Below are positions 23,801-36,000 of a DNA stretch of 64,000 nucleotides, in pieces. The stretch lies in the NCBI GenBank assembly GCA_028622995.1, contig JAJQJQ010000017.1:1364001-1428000 (forward strand). The letters are read 5' to 3'. A program made the translations under genes and the position numbers. The notes below the pieces were generated by a model. It saw only the letters and a program-made list of their open reading frames with translations. It was not told the origin of the DNA and made no database searches. Position 1 is the stretch's first letter, and every line of letters begins with the position of its first letter. The stretch comes from Panagrolaimus kolymaensis (Eukaryota > Nematoda > Chromadorea > Rhabditida > Panagrolaimidae).

Positions 23801-25360
23801 AATGAAAAACGAAAAGAATGGAAGAACCAAAACATTAATTTGTCTGGAACTGGAAAAGCTCGTTATATCCTTGAATTTCCTGAAAATGTTGCTCCAAAAC
23901 TTCCCAAAGAAGACTATTCATTCAAATCGCAAAAGAAGGGATTTAAACGATATGCCACCGATGAACTTACCCAACTGTCCGAACAACTTTTCAAAGCAGA
24001 AGAAGAGCGAGATGCAATTGCACACGATGTTACCCGCCGAGTTTTTGCCGACTTCTCCGAAAGGAAAAATAAATGGAACAAAGTAGTTGCTCAAATTGCT
24101 ATCCTTGATTGTAAGTTTTTTTTAAATTTTTATAAAATCAAATTTGAAATATTTCTTTTAGGTCTTGCTTCGCTTGCTACTTTTGCTATTCGATGTCGTG
24201 ATCTTGGTTTTCCTATGACTAGACCTCAATTTGATTTTCAATCCGATTCACCTTATCTTGAAATTCGAAAAGGCTATCATCCATTGCTCATATCTGGCAA
24301 TGCGAAATTGGCAAAAACAGCAACTAAATTTGTTCCTAATGATACTGTATTTGGTATGGTCGATAAAAATTTTAATGAGCCTCTCGTTAATTTATTAACC
24401 GGTCCCAATATGAGCGGTATGGTATTTTTTTTTCGACGTATTTTTTGGGTATAACTAACTGTATATTTTAGGTAAATCTACTCTTATGCGTCAAGTTGCG
24501 GTTTTAATTGTTCTTGCACAAATGGGTGGAATGGTACCTGCGACTCTTATGAAGTTAACACCAGCTGATCGTATCTTTTCTCGTATTGGAGCTCATGATT
24601 CTTCCTTTGCTGGTAGGTCATATGTTTGTAACTATTTCTTAATTTAATATTATTTTTTAGGACAATCCACATTTTATGTTGAATTAAATGAAACTAATTC
24701 CATCCTTAAAAATGCTACCAAGGATTCTTTCGTTATTATCGATGAACTTGGAAGAGGTTATTTGGATTTTACTTTATCGTTATACATATTTTTTTAGGAA
24801 CTTCAACCAATGATGGTTCAGCTATTGCTGGCGCTGTTTTGCGTGAAATTGCGAATACTTTTCATTGTCGTACTTTTTTTTCAACTCATTATTTTGCTCT
24901 TTGTGATCTCGTACATGACAATCCAAAAGTTAAACTTGCTCATATGGTAAGAAACTGTTTAATACTTCATTTTCAAAGTAACTATATAGAACTTCTTTTA
25001 GAATTTTATTGTTGAAAATGAAAATGCTGATGATCCAACGGAAGAAGATATTATCTTTCTTTACAATCTTGTTAATGGCGTTTGCAAAAAATCATATGGC
25101 TTCTTTGTTGCACGATTAGCTGGAGTTCCAAAATCGGTAAAACTTGGTATTTTCTTTCTTTTTTTAAACAAATTTTTTAGATTGTCAAAGAAGCTTCTGC
25201 TGCTGGTCATTTGTTGGAAGAACAACAAAAGAGATCTAAAGAAAATCAAAAGAAACTCATTGTAGCTCATCAACGACTTCAAAGCCTTTCCAAACTTCGT
25301 GAATTATGTTCCAATGAAATTAATGTTAATGACCTTGCCAAACTTATTGAAACTTTGTAA
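20875..25360 (+). CDS. DNA mismatch repair protein MSH6
   Basis: About 17 exons with introns mostly of 45-65 nt. Exons: 20875-21006, 21057-21359, 21405-21581, 21632-21836, 21887-21963, 22016-22107, 22158-22259, 22309-~22500, 22554-23335, 23381-23557, 23608-24110, 24162-24416, 24472-24612, 24661-24756, 24798-24946, 25002-25136 and 25181-25360. The N-terminus has a PCNA-interacting box (QKSLLNYF). The mismatch-binding FYE motif lies in VGKFYELYHMDA. The ATPase has Walker A GPNMSGKST, Walker [17 protein letters not shown] and STHYF. MSH6 pairs with MSH2 (MutS-alpha) to recognise base mismatches in the nucleus. No PWWP domain is seen. The junction 22500/22554 cannot be closed in frame with canonical sites. 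Splice sites split Gly codons of both Walker motifs. Confidence 0.95.
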
Positions 25361-25653
25361 GAAAATTTTATGTGCATTTTTACTATGTCGCAAATTTTTA
25401 TCGTGCTTTTTAAATAAATCTTTTACATATTATTTTTGTTCATTTCATTATTTAATAATTGAAATCTCCACAAGGTCTAAATGAGCATTTGCGTAACAGT
25501 ATCGCGGAATTCACCCGATTTTTTTCGAATTTCCCATTGTCTTCAATTTTTTTTCCAAAGCAATTTATATTAAAGATCTTGATTTAAATAAAAATGAGCT
25601 ATATAAATAACAGAAAAAAACAAGCATTAGTTAGGTTCTTCATAATGTTCATT

Positions 25654-26859
25654 TCACGCGACAATACACATTTTGTCCGAACCTTTAGGGCAGCTTTTAT
25701 CAACAAGCTGAAATCATTTAAAAAAAATTTAATTTAGGCGTTAAAACTCACATGACATGCTTCAGGCCAAATCATAGAATTGACTAAACTAAACCCAAAG
25801 TTTAATAAACCGAGAACTTGTTCACAAAGGTCTTGCCCTAATCCCAATGCTTGACATTCATTATCTAGAAAAATTAAAAACAAGTCAGATGATGGTGTTC
25901 CTTCACCTTCTGAATTCTTTCCTGTCAGCATTTCACATACTCCTTCAATCATATATTGACAAAATGTGCAAGACATGGCTGAATTTTTACTGTAAATTTA
26001 CCCCTTTTAATGGCTAAATTATAAAGCATCGCTTACTCGAGTTGTGGAAAGAATCGTGGCATTTTCAAAGCTGATTTAGCATTAGGGATTGTATCTAAAT
26101 CTGTAAGAGGATATGCTATTAACTCTGAAAGTCACCTAGCAGAAGCAGTTACCCAAATTGCACAATGTACTTGGTTCTACTTCGCGTGCAACTCTAAGGA
26201 TTGAGCGTTTTAAAAAATTGGTGATAAATGGTCGCCATTTTTGGAATCCTCCAAAACACGTGTCAGCATCAACTTCGGTAGAACAAACTGATTTTACTTT
26301 CATTTCAAAAAGATCCATCAATGGCTCCTAAAACAGATGTGGTTCTTGGAAATCATTGAACATTAAAGAAACAAACTGTTTTCTCGAGAATCATATAAAT
26401 ACCGCTGCAAAGTGTTTCATTCGTAATTGCTTTAGCATTATCTCCACAAAAAGCTTCACATTTTGTTTTTATAGTGTAAGTTTGAATGAAATCCAAAGCA
26501 TTTTCAAAGAGACGATCGGCAACATCGTGGCAAAGCTTTTGTAATTTTGATGGAGATTCACCACAATATCCCTGAATGATTTTTCGGGCCTAAAATATTA
26601 TTAATTCTTGTTAATTTCCTTCAAGATTTCAAATTACATGTTCCACTGCAGCATCATCTTCAATTACGCCTGTAATAACATGACAAGCTGTACAAGTTGT
26701 AAGATGACCACGAAGTGAATCAAGAAGTTCAACATGTGTTTCAACTACTGAGTTTTCAACATGGATTGATGAGACAAAACCTAAAAGCTTCTTCACTTAC
26801 AATATGACTCATTACTTCAACTTACTAATAAGAAGGAGAAAAGTTGTAAGCCCTTTCAT
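25654..26859 (-). CDS. Secreted multi-domain saposin-like protein
   Basis: Seven exons: 26859-26826, 26780-26638, 26589-26377, 26327-26153, 26100-26037, 25989-25752 and 25707-25654, giving 306 aa. The N-terminus is a signal peptide (MKGLTTFLLLIS). Cys patterns fit saposin B domains: CTACHVITGVIEDD..YCG..LC..KCEAFC in the first part, and SCTFCQYMIEGVCEML..NEC..LC..WPEACH..CP in the last. The middle (SVCSTEVDADTCF) is less clear. Saposin-like proteins bind or perturb lipids; in nematodes many are lysosomal or intestinal antimicrobials. The 49-nt intron 26376-26328 contains an in-frame TGA at 26353-26355, so without this splice the frame would split in two. An alternative 3' end without the last splice stops at 25734. 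Confidence 0.72.
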
Positions 26860-27075
26860 TTTCAAAGAACAAATGCACACATTCTCATATTTTTTCCTTT
26901 TCCAATGAAATAAATCTTATCACTAAATTGATTTAATCAATAAAAACTAGTTAACACAAAAATCAATAATAATAAACTTTATTCATCACATATAATTTAA
27001 AGCACTATATATACCTTACAGCAAAAATAGACTTGATGCAAAACAAACAATACAAAAACTGAACGAAAAATAAAC

Positions 27076-28085
27076 TTAAGCAGAATTGATGATGTTACCA
27101 GCAGTATCAATTGAGACAACTTGAGTACCATCAGAGACAACCAATCCAGAAGATGAAGCATGAACACGTTTCTTGCCTTTAACAACAGAACCTTTTCCAG
27201 AGCCCTAAAAATCAATAACAGTTAATAAGTGAACCAACATATAAAATGCGTAAAGCTTACATCCACGGAAACATCAATGATAGGTGTTTTGATTTGAACA
27301 TCACCAGTTAAGGGAGCAAAACGCATAAGTCGGTTTTGTGAAGTAATTTCAACACTATCATTTTGAGTAACACGGATATGGATTCCATTGATTACAACAA
27401 TCTTCTTGTTACCAACATTTGTAAAATGTGCACGAGTAACAATCTTATGACAAACAGGAAGATAGCGTTCACCATAGTTTGCTGAGGTATAAAATTGATG
27501 TAATGTTGTATCATATTTCATAGGAGGAAAGAAGCGACGTTGAACAGGCACAAATCCTTTTGAACAGCTTTTAGAAAGTACATAGGATTGCTCTAAGGTA
27601 TCCATAGAAAGAACGATTCCAACATCACCGATCATGACTTGTTTTTCTATATTTCCAACACGAAAAGCAGCAAAAATACAGCCATCAGTTTGATGAACAG
27701 AAGCAAGTTCATGAGAAAGACTGACATTATAATCATTACCAATGGTAGCCTAAAAATAAGATCAAAACCAAAACCAAAAACATTAAAAACATACCGCAAA
27801 TTTGCCAACGCATGTAACTCGAATAACTCGGTTTACAGAAATATCAACAACGACATTAGGTTCAAGAAAGATGCTCATGGTACCACAGTTGTTCAAGAAT
27901 GCACTTGGAAATCCAGTACAAGGAGCCAAAGGTTTTGAGATTGATGAGCGTCGATTACTTTGATCACTTTGTGGAGTTCGATTCTTGTTGGTATCATAGG
28001 AGGATGATTGCGGAGTTGATAAGATTGCAACATCTTCTGCAGGAAGAGAAAAATTGGAATGAAGTAATCCAATAATGTCCGTCAT
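27076..28085 (-). CDS. Conserved-looking protein of unknown function
   Basis: Three phase-0 exons: 28085-27795, 27749-27261 and 27204-27076, giving 302 aa. I do not recognise a family. Residues 1-70 are Ser/Asn-rich and probably disordered (TPQSSSYDTNKNRTPQ). The middle looks beta-rich (FLEPNVVVDISVNRVIRV, KIVVINGIHIRVTQNDSVEI) and the C-terminus is Gly/Ser/Lys-rich (GSGKGSVVKGKKR, ending NIINSA). There is no signal peptide or membrane segment. Codon use and splice sites are like neighbouring genes, so it is very likely expressed. It sits about 216 bp upstream of the saposin-like gene on the same strand. The start is the first in-frame ATG with an A-rich context. Confidence 0.75.
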
Positions 28086-29321
28086 ATTTTCTTTCTTTGA
28101 AAATAAACACAGAAGCAAGATGACACTTTTTCAGACGATCAGCAAAAGTTGAAAATGACAATTTTGTAAATAAAAAAAATGAGAATAACAAGAAAAAATT
28201 GTTGGACGAGAGAGGAGAGAGCAATGCAATTGATTCTGGTAAAATTCGCGACAAGAGACAACAATTTTTTTTCCCATTTTTGAAAAAAAAATTGCATGAA
28301 AAATAATGAACAACTCTTTTTTAGCTATTCATTTTTTATTTTTGTTATGTAGTTGTTTATCGTCGGCATTATTTTTAACTATAATTTTATTTTTGGTAAA
28401 CTACTTTAAAGGACGACTACACTTTCTGTTTTTTTCAAATTGTTTCAAACGAACCGCGGTTCTGTCCCCAAGTGGTAAAGTGCTTTGAACATCGAAAAAC
28501 CGTAATGCTACAGTAATATCTCACTTCCAAATTACTGTAGCATTACGGTTTTTCGATGTTCAAAGCACTTTACCACTTGGGGACAGAACCGCGGTTCGTT
28601 TGAAACAATTTGAAAAAAACAGAAAGTGTAGTCGTCCTTTAAGTTTCAAAAAATACAGTTTTTTAAAGTAAAAGAAGAACTTAAGATTTTTATTAAAACA
28701 TTAAAAGACTTTGTAGTAATTGCAATGTGTTTTGTCGATGACATTTCATATCGAGATAAGCTGAAGCTATTTGTTGTTTTTTATTTTCAAATCTTTAATG
28801 ATATTGAATTCTATCTTTCAAAGGCTAACTAATCTCATTATTAAGTGCTTGTTAGACTTTATCTCTTTATTTTATTTTTTTTAAACAAATTTCTGCAAAC
28901 ATGTATATACATACAACAATCATTTTGACATTTTAGCACATGAACAACAACATTTAAAATAGAACAAAAAACAATTTACAATTTTTTTTAATGAAAAGAA
29001 GAGAACATTAAAAACAGAGATCAAAAGTTAAGATTGAGCAGTTTTTTGAATAATTTTTTTTGGGCACAAGAAGTGAAACTACTTTAAATAAATTAATATA
29101 AAAAGTTAATTATTTCCCATTCACTAACAATAAAAAAAGATGATTAAACAACGATATGTATTTACACTTCTTTTTTTTCACTCTCACGTTTAATACTACT
29201 TTTTTTTATTAATAATTGTGGATACATTTTTTTACAAACCCGGATGCAAATGAAAAATACAAAAAAAAAGAAAGAAGCAGCGTAAAAAAGAAAAGAAACT
29301 AAAATTAGATTTATGCTTTTC
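28086..29321. other. Gene-free stretch containing a perfect palindrome
   Basis: About 1.2 kb between two minus-strand genes. Apart from the palindromic element at 28410-28638 it is AT-rich with no supportable gene. Confidence 0.55.
28410..28638. repeat. TTAA-flanked perfect hairpin element, 108-bp arms
   Basis: Two 108-bp arms that are exact reverse complements by eye (28410-28517 and 28531-28638) around a 13-nt loop (ATCTCACTTCCAA). The element is bounded by TTAA at 28406-28409 and 28639-28642. Outer ends read AGGACGACTACACTTTC; inner ends read GCTACAGTAAT. Perfect arms suggest recent insertion or arm homogenisation. As RNA it would form a long double-stranded hairpin. Confidence 0.92.
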
Positions 29322-30007
29322 TCATATTATATTTTCTTCTTCCTTGTTTGATATCCTTTGTTGTGAATTGGATAATACGTAATTTTGGATTATTTTTTGT
29401 GTTGATACACTTGTGTCTTGTAATCGTTCAGCTGTAACTTGAAATGCTTGCTCAATTTCCGGATTTTCCTTTGCCATAATTTCTCGTATCTAAAAAATAA
29501 TACAAAACTTTAGATTCGTTTTTACATATTTTGTCCTACCTTGCATTTACTCTCATTATTATGTAGTTGACGCACTTCTTTTGGTGGATAATGATTTACA
29601 AAAAATTTAGTTACTTCATGTTTATACGGTAATGAGGCATCAATTTCATTAAGCTTTTTCTTTAATAAAGGTCCAAGGAGGTGATATTGTTGGGTTGAAT
29701 GATAATCAGATATTAATAATCGTTCTTTCCTCGTCCATGGTATATCTTTAAAGAGGCCAAAATGTGCTTCCTTTAATTCATCGGGAACAAAAGATTCTTG
29801 TTTTCTTTCAAAATGGCAATCACTTGTATCAGGATCATCAGAAATATCAAGAATATTATCAATATTATTTTCAATTTGTTGTGAACGAAATGTTGTTGAT
29901 CTCCTTTGTAAATGATGTTTTGCACCTTCAGTAATTTGTGAACACCAAAATATTGAAAATAATAATGAAATAGGAAGAAAATAAAAAGCTAACTTCGACG
30001 ACATCAT
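29322..30007 (-). CDS. Secreted or anchored protein of unknown function
   Basis: Two exons: 30007-29540 and 29489-29322, in phase, giving 211 aa. The N-terminus is a strong hydrophobic leader (KLAFYFLPISLLFSIFWC), read as a signal peptide or signal anchor. The rest is charged and helical (ELKEAHFGLFKDIPWTRKER, LLKKKLNEIDASLPYKHEV, EIEQAFQVTAERLQDTS), with few cysteines. The helical, AFxxxAERL-like tail recalls nematode secreted families such as DUF148/SXP-RAL-2, but the match is too weak to assign. Two adjacent ATGs (30007 and 30004) could serve as start. Confidence 0.72.
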
Positions 30008-33000
30008 TTCTTCGCTTCACTCTTTTTGTAATGTATGATACTTTTTGAAATTTTTTTTTCTTCTTCTATAAAATATGACAGAAAATGTAATAATAAAATA
30101 ATGGGTTTAAAAGTTTTTTTAATACTTAATTTTTTTCAATAAAATTTAATGTGAAAAAAAAACACGCAAATGTGGTTGTTGAAAAAAAAATGTTTATGGT
30201 AAAAAAAAAATATTACGTCAAAAATCAAATTAAGCGACGTTTTTAAGGGGTTAATGATATTTTCAGAAAAACTTTGGATAAAAAAGATTGAAGTCATAAA
30301 GCAAATAAAATAATAATGGACAATACAACACTCATGACCAATAAAAAAATTTAAAATGGTTCCAAAGATTTTTTTTTGTAAAACTCTTCGGGGCAAATAA
30401 ATTGGTGGAGAGAAAAAAGGAAGTATAAATATATAAAAAAAATAAGAAATGGTTTGGAAATTATTCATTCAATTTTCCTTGTTTAATGTTGGACATTTGC
30501 CACGCATTATTGAAACAAAAAAAGACAAGCGTTCAAGGCCATTATGGTTGTAATTTTTTAAAGTTTTTTAGTTTAATGAAAATAATTGAAAAAAGGAAAA
30601 CAATAAATTGAGGGGTATATGTAGTACAGTAAAAACATATGTTTGTGGTGACAGTAAATTTTTTTCTCATCGTTTTTTAAACCAACTCAACATAAAAAAA
30701 TTTAATGAATACTAATTTTGTTTATTTCAAAAATCCACCGAAGATAAGAAATATTTGTGAATTGAGGCTAAACTGAATTAACAACTCTAAATTTATAAAC
30801 TTTGATGAAATTCAATGTATGCAAAACTTAAACAAATCTTGTTAGATTACATAAGTTTATTTTTATTCAAAAATTAGATTAGAAAATAAATTAAAAGTGT
30901 GACTGTTCAATTAAATAGTGGTGACAGAGACCCATAGTTTAGAAAAAAATTAAAAAAATTTCCTTGACCGGAAAAAGATTTTATAGTTGCTTACGAATGC
31001 TTTTTAGAGTTTCTAACCAATAATGGAAAGGATTTTTACACCCTTTTCTGTAATGAGGTTTCATCAGGAAAGAAAAAATGGGAGGGTTTAAAATGCTTTT
31101 TTTTAATAAGGAAGCAAAAAAAAAACACATTGTGACGTATTATATAGTAGCAGCAACATAGGGGCTTAAAAATAGGTATTTAAAACTATTCCGATATAGT
31201 TTTCAGGAATTAAAGTAACAGCTTTCTAATTTTTAACAGAAATTTAAAAAAATGATAATACAATGTTTCCGATTTTGTAGTTTCAATATTTTTTGAACAA
31301 CCAGCAACTACATATGACCCTCGAATTTGTGCAAAAAATCCGCGCACAATTTTAAGGAGATCAAAAACATTCTATTATAAAAGCTTCTTTTTATATTTCC
31401 AAATTCTTGGTATAATTTTTAACCCACAGTATCCCATTTTTCTTAAATATGAAAAAAGCGTCAAACTCATAACAATAAACATCTAATAATAATAATGTAT
31501 TATATAATTGTCTTTTTAAAAGAAGTCCTTTTTTTCCTTTCAAATTTTTATTATTATTAATCTTTTGGAAATTAAAAAAAAGCGCAGGCGTTTATTATTT
31601 TTTTAAACAAAAGTGAGGGCAAGAAAGCAAATAACAAAAAAGAAGGGAAGAGACAAAAGTAAAAAAAGAGGTATGCTATTTTGAGTAGTAATTTGGTAAT
31701 ATTATTTGTTTTTAATTACATACTTTTTCTTTAAATTGACTTTTTTTTTTCTTTGCAAAAAAATAAATAAATAAAAAAAAGCCAAAATGCTCACATGTGT
31801 TTGTGAGAGAAACTTTCGCTTTTTTTTATCGTTTGCCAAAGGTCATTACGCACCTAAAAAGCTGAAGAAAAGACGAAGAAGAAAAAAAGTAGCAAAATAA
31901 AGCAAACAACATTCAAAATAAAAGTTGTTTACTCGTGCCATATTTGGAAGATATCGTATGGCGCACGTAAAAAAAATCCCCATTTTTCTCTTTTTATTTT
32001 TTTAAAAGGATTAAAATCTTTTTTTACCGTACATACATTCATACATATGCAACTATATAATGGAAGAAAGGAGGGAAAAATCACGTGACCTTAAACCCTA
32101 TTTAATATTTATTTTAAAAAGTATGACTTTCATTTTTTTATTTAAAGAGATAAATAAAAGAAGTGTGTGGTTGGTGTGTATTAGAATTATAAACAATAAA
32201 AAAGATTTATGCTACTTTTTATTTTGCAATTTAGAAAAAATGAATAATAAAAGAATGACAATACATTTGCAAAATAAAGAAAGGTTATGGAAAAGTCAAC
32301 TTGACATTAAAAAAAACGATAAGTTTCCTTTTGATTGAGATAATAAACTTTTCCCTCTTGAGATATTTAATTTTTAATAACGACTCTGTAGGGACTTAGA
32401 TAAAGCCTAACAGTTATTATTAAATGTTATTATGAAATTTAGAAAGAAAGATATCAGAGCAAATTTTTTTAAACTGTAAAAAAAAGCTAACAAACAAAGT
32501 TCATCCAAACTACAGCAATCAAAAAAAAATACACGCCTATTTTGTTTTAATCTTCCCCTTCCTCAGTCAGACATAAAGAAATTCGCAGCAGACCCATCTT
32601 TTTTTTTCTAGCATCTTAAAAATAAAATTTGTTGTTTGGAAGGATAATAGTTCTAAAAATGGCAAATCTATGATGATTTCTTGAACTTCAACATCTAATG
32701 TCAAAATGTATTCCAAAAAAAAGAAAAAGACTTGGAGAATGGAATTTTTTTAATATCCCATAGCTCACATTAGACAAAATGACAAAATATTTATAAGCCT
32801 AGTTTCTGGAGATCAAAGCTAAACTTTTGGAGTCTGTCTAAAAGGACGATATTTGTTTTGAAAGAAAGAAAGTCAAATTAACAAAGACGAAAGCTTATTT
32901 TTAGATAGATTTTTAAAAATTATCAATGTCGAGTTACTCAAAGATCACTTAAAAGATATAAATTTTCTTTTTATGTAAAAGGGTAAAAAATGCCAGAAAA

Positions 33001-36000
33001 ATTATGATTTTTTGAATGTAGATTTGTAAAAAAAAGTAACGTAAAAAATATATCTCCTTTTTACTTTTGCGACATTACAACTATTATATGTATTTTTAAG
33101 GCATTAAAACTTAGGATTTACATTGAACGTAATTATAACTTTTATTTTAAGATTACAGTAACCTATAAATATAAAAAAGCGGATAAAAGCTTTTGTTAAA
33201 ACTTTTTATTTATTAATTTATTATTTTAGAGCGCTGCAATTCGGATTTGCAACAACTCTCACAAAAATTTAGAGAACATTGAACTTTTTTACAAAAAATG
33301 CAATGCCATATTTAGGAAATACGTTAAAGAACTATTGCCACCCATATTCGAAAAAATATAAATTTAAAAAACACGAGGTTTTTAAAATACTCCTTAGTGA
33401 CTCAAAAAAAGAGATTTATAAAATATTACTTCCCAATTTTTTTATTGAAATGTAAAATTTTAGGAGCAAGTCAAATTCGAGGATTTTAAAAATCTAACAT
33501 CATAAGTTTATAGCACACAAAAAATATATATATAAATTTAGAATAGTTTTTTTATATTTTATTTAAAAATAATAAAACTTGAATCAATCTTTCTTTTTTT
33601 TTTGACATTTTTCCAGAATTAAAAAAAAACAAGTGTATTTTATTTTTTGTTTTTGAATTATAAATTGATGATTAAAAACAAGCCTTAAAGGGACAAGACG
33701 ATTTGATGCCTTTTCGAAAATTTCGAAAAGGCATCAAATCGTCTTGTTCCTTTAATAAAAAATTTGATGAATGAAGTACTTATTTTTATTCGTTTTTAAT
33801 TAATTTAAAAAAATAAAGGGAAAGCTTTCTTCGAAATTTGTGATAGTTTCTGGAAAAATGCCAAAAAACCGGTTTAAAATTAAATTTTGTTTTGAATTTT
33901 TTTCCGAAATTATTTGTCATTGTTTTAAATTAATGAATTTTAAATTAACAAAAACAAAATAATCTACCGCAATAAGCTATGCTTCTTTTTATTAGAAAAT
34001 AAAGTATACGAGATACCGTAATCATTTTAAAAGCCTATGTTTTAAAATTGAATTAACAACTGACGTTGTCATCGTCATCGAAGACGCGTAATACATACTT
34101 TAAACTTTAAAAAAAAAGGGAAAGCTTAAAATGTTCAAACCATAAATTTAAGACATTTTGCAGGAAACAAAAAAAATTAATGCAAAATAATAAGAAAAAA
34201 ATAGTCAAAAATAGAAACAGTGGAAGGTGAGCGTCGTCTACTACTACGTTTATTTTCATTTTCTCTTGAATAAAAAAAATACGTATTAACTATAAAGTTT
34301 GAATTTTTAGAGTACTTTCTTTTGTATTGTTTAAAAACAAAAGCCTTATTCTGGAAGATTTTTTTTCATAAAATTCAATTTTAATTCCTGGAAGTTAATT
34401 AGTTATTGAAAATGGAAATTAGCCTACGAAATGAGAAAAGGAAAGAAAACTATGACATAAATTTTGCAGTTTTGTTAATTTTCAGCACCCATCCATCATC
34501 AAAAAGGCTGTTGCAAAAAAATACGCAATTGAGTTTTTTAAAGGGTTTCATACTTACTGATGATGTTATGAAGATGACTTATAGCTAAGCAAGCATCGAG
34601 TATTAGTTAGTCAGTAAGCTGATGAACCTGATTTTGAATGGCTTTAAAAATGTACTTTTTAGCATTTCAACTTTCAATAAATATTATAGATGACTGTTTT
34701 GAAAATAAAAAGAATACAAAAACAAACTAAAATGTTATTTCAAAAAAGCCAAAGTTAAATACATATGAGCAAGCTAACATTGGATAAAGTTTCTAACAAT
34801 GAAATTATTATTGTTAGGTGATAAAATATTTATAACAACTCTGCAAATGAAAAACTATAATCTCCTCAAATATTCTTAAATAAATTCGAGAATTGTAAAG
34901 AATGGAAAAATAGAAGAGAGAAATGAGAATTTTAACTATAATATTATATCCTCCTCACTTTGGCAAAGTAAAAAAAAACAAAAATGAAAGATTTGTTTTA
35001 CTAAGTAATTTAATAAGAATTACTTAAAAAAGCGTAAATGCCAGACTGTAAATTTTTTATCCATTTTTCAGCTACAAAAAATGACTCCTTTTATGTGTAT
35101 GTGTACTCGCTTAACAAAAAAAATACAATAAAGGATTACAAACAACAGAAAAAAATTACTATAAATTTTTACGCGTAAGTAAATTACAAAAAATGGTAAA
35201 TCACGAGTTGTATTCTTCTGAATATTATAGGCGGGTTGCGTGTAAGAGGCTATAATCTTATTTAACCCATAACGTTTTATACGGTAGACTGAGTGCTTTT
35301 AAAAAAAATTTGCAAAAACAAATTCCTTTTCACAATCATTTTTACAATTTCTTATTTTTGGCTTCCGTCTTTTATAAATGAAGTAACCGATGAAGAAGAA
35401 TAGAAACCAAGCATTAATTTTTGATAAATAAAAAAGGGGAAAGGTTAGGTTTTTGCGGCGGCGGCGGAGAATAAGGGATTATAGTTACAATAAGCATTTA
35501 AGGGGAATGAAGCAGTTAGCAGCAGTTAATCTTCAAAGAGACAACTTGTATTATTAACTTAATTGTTTCAAATAAAAATTTAGATTGCTTTTTTTGCAAA
35601 AAAAAAAAAAGACAAAAAAGAATTTAGCTTCTTTTTTATTAAAGAGTACAGTAGGATCGGATGTTATTTCTCAAAAGAAAGAAAGTTGTAGTTTTTAAAT
35701 TTATTAAATAAGTATATTTTAATTTATGACCTTCAATACAAATGCCTAAAATAATTATTTAATTAAATTTTCAATTCAAAATAATTAAATGGCCAAATTT
35801 TGCAAAGTCCAATCGAAAGGGTCTTCACTTTTTACAAACCACAACAATCGCTATTTTACAATGAATTTCTTTTTCATAACAAAAAATTATTTTTAAATTT
35901 AAAAATACAAAACTTGCAAAGAATTAAGCAAGAAGATTCCTTTAAAAAATGCAAAATATTTAAAGTAAAAAAGAAATTTGAGGAGAATTACGCAAAAAAA

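Noticed and set aside
32060..32338. 92-aa plus-strand frame
   Set aside because: Lys/Asn/Ile-rich composition expected of AT-rich DNA, with no splice partners or homology.
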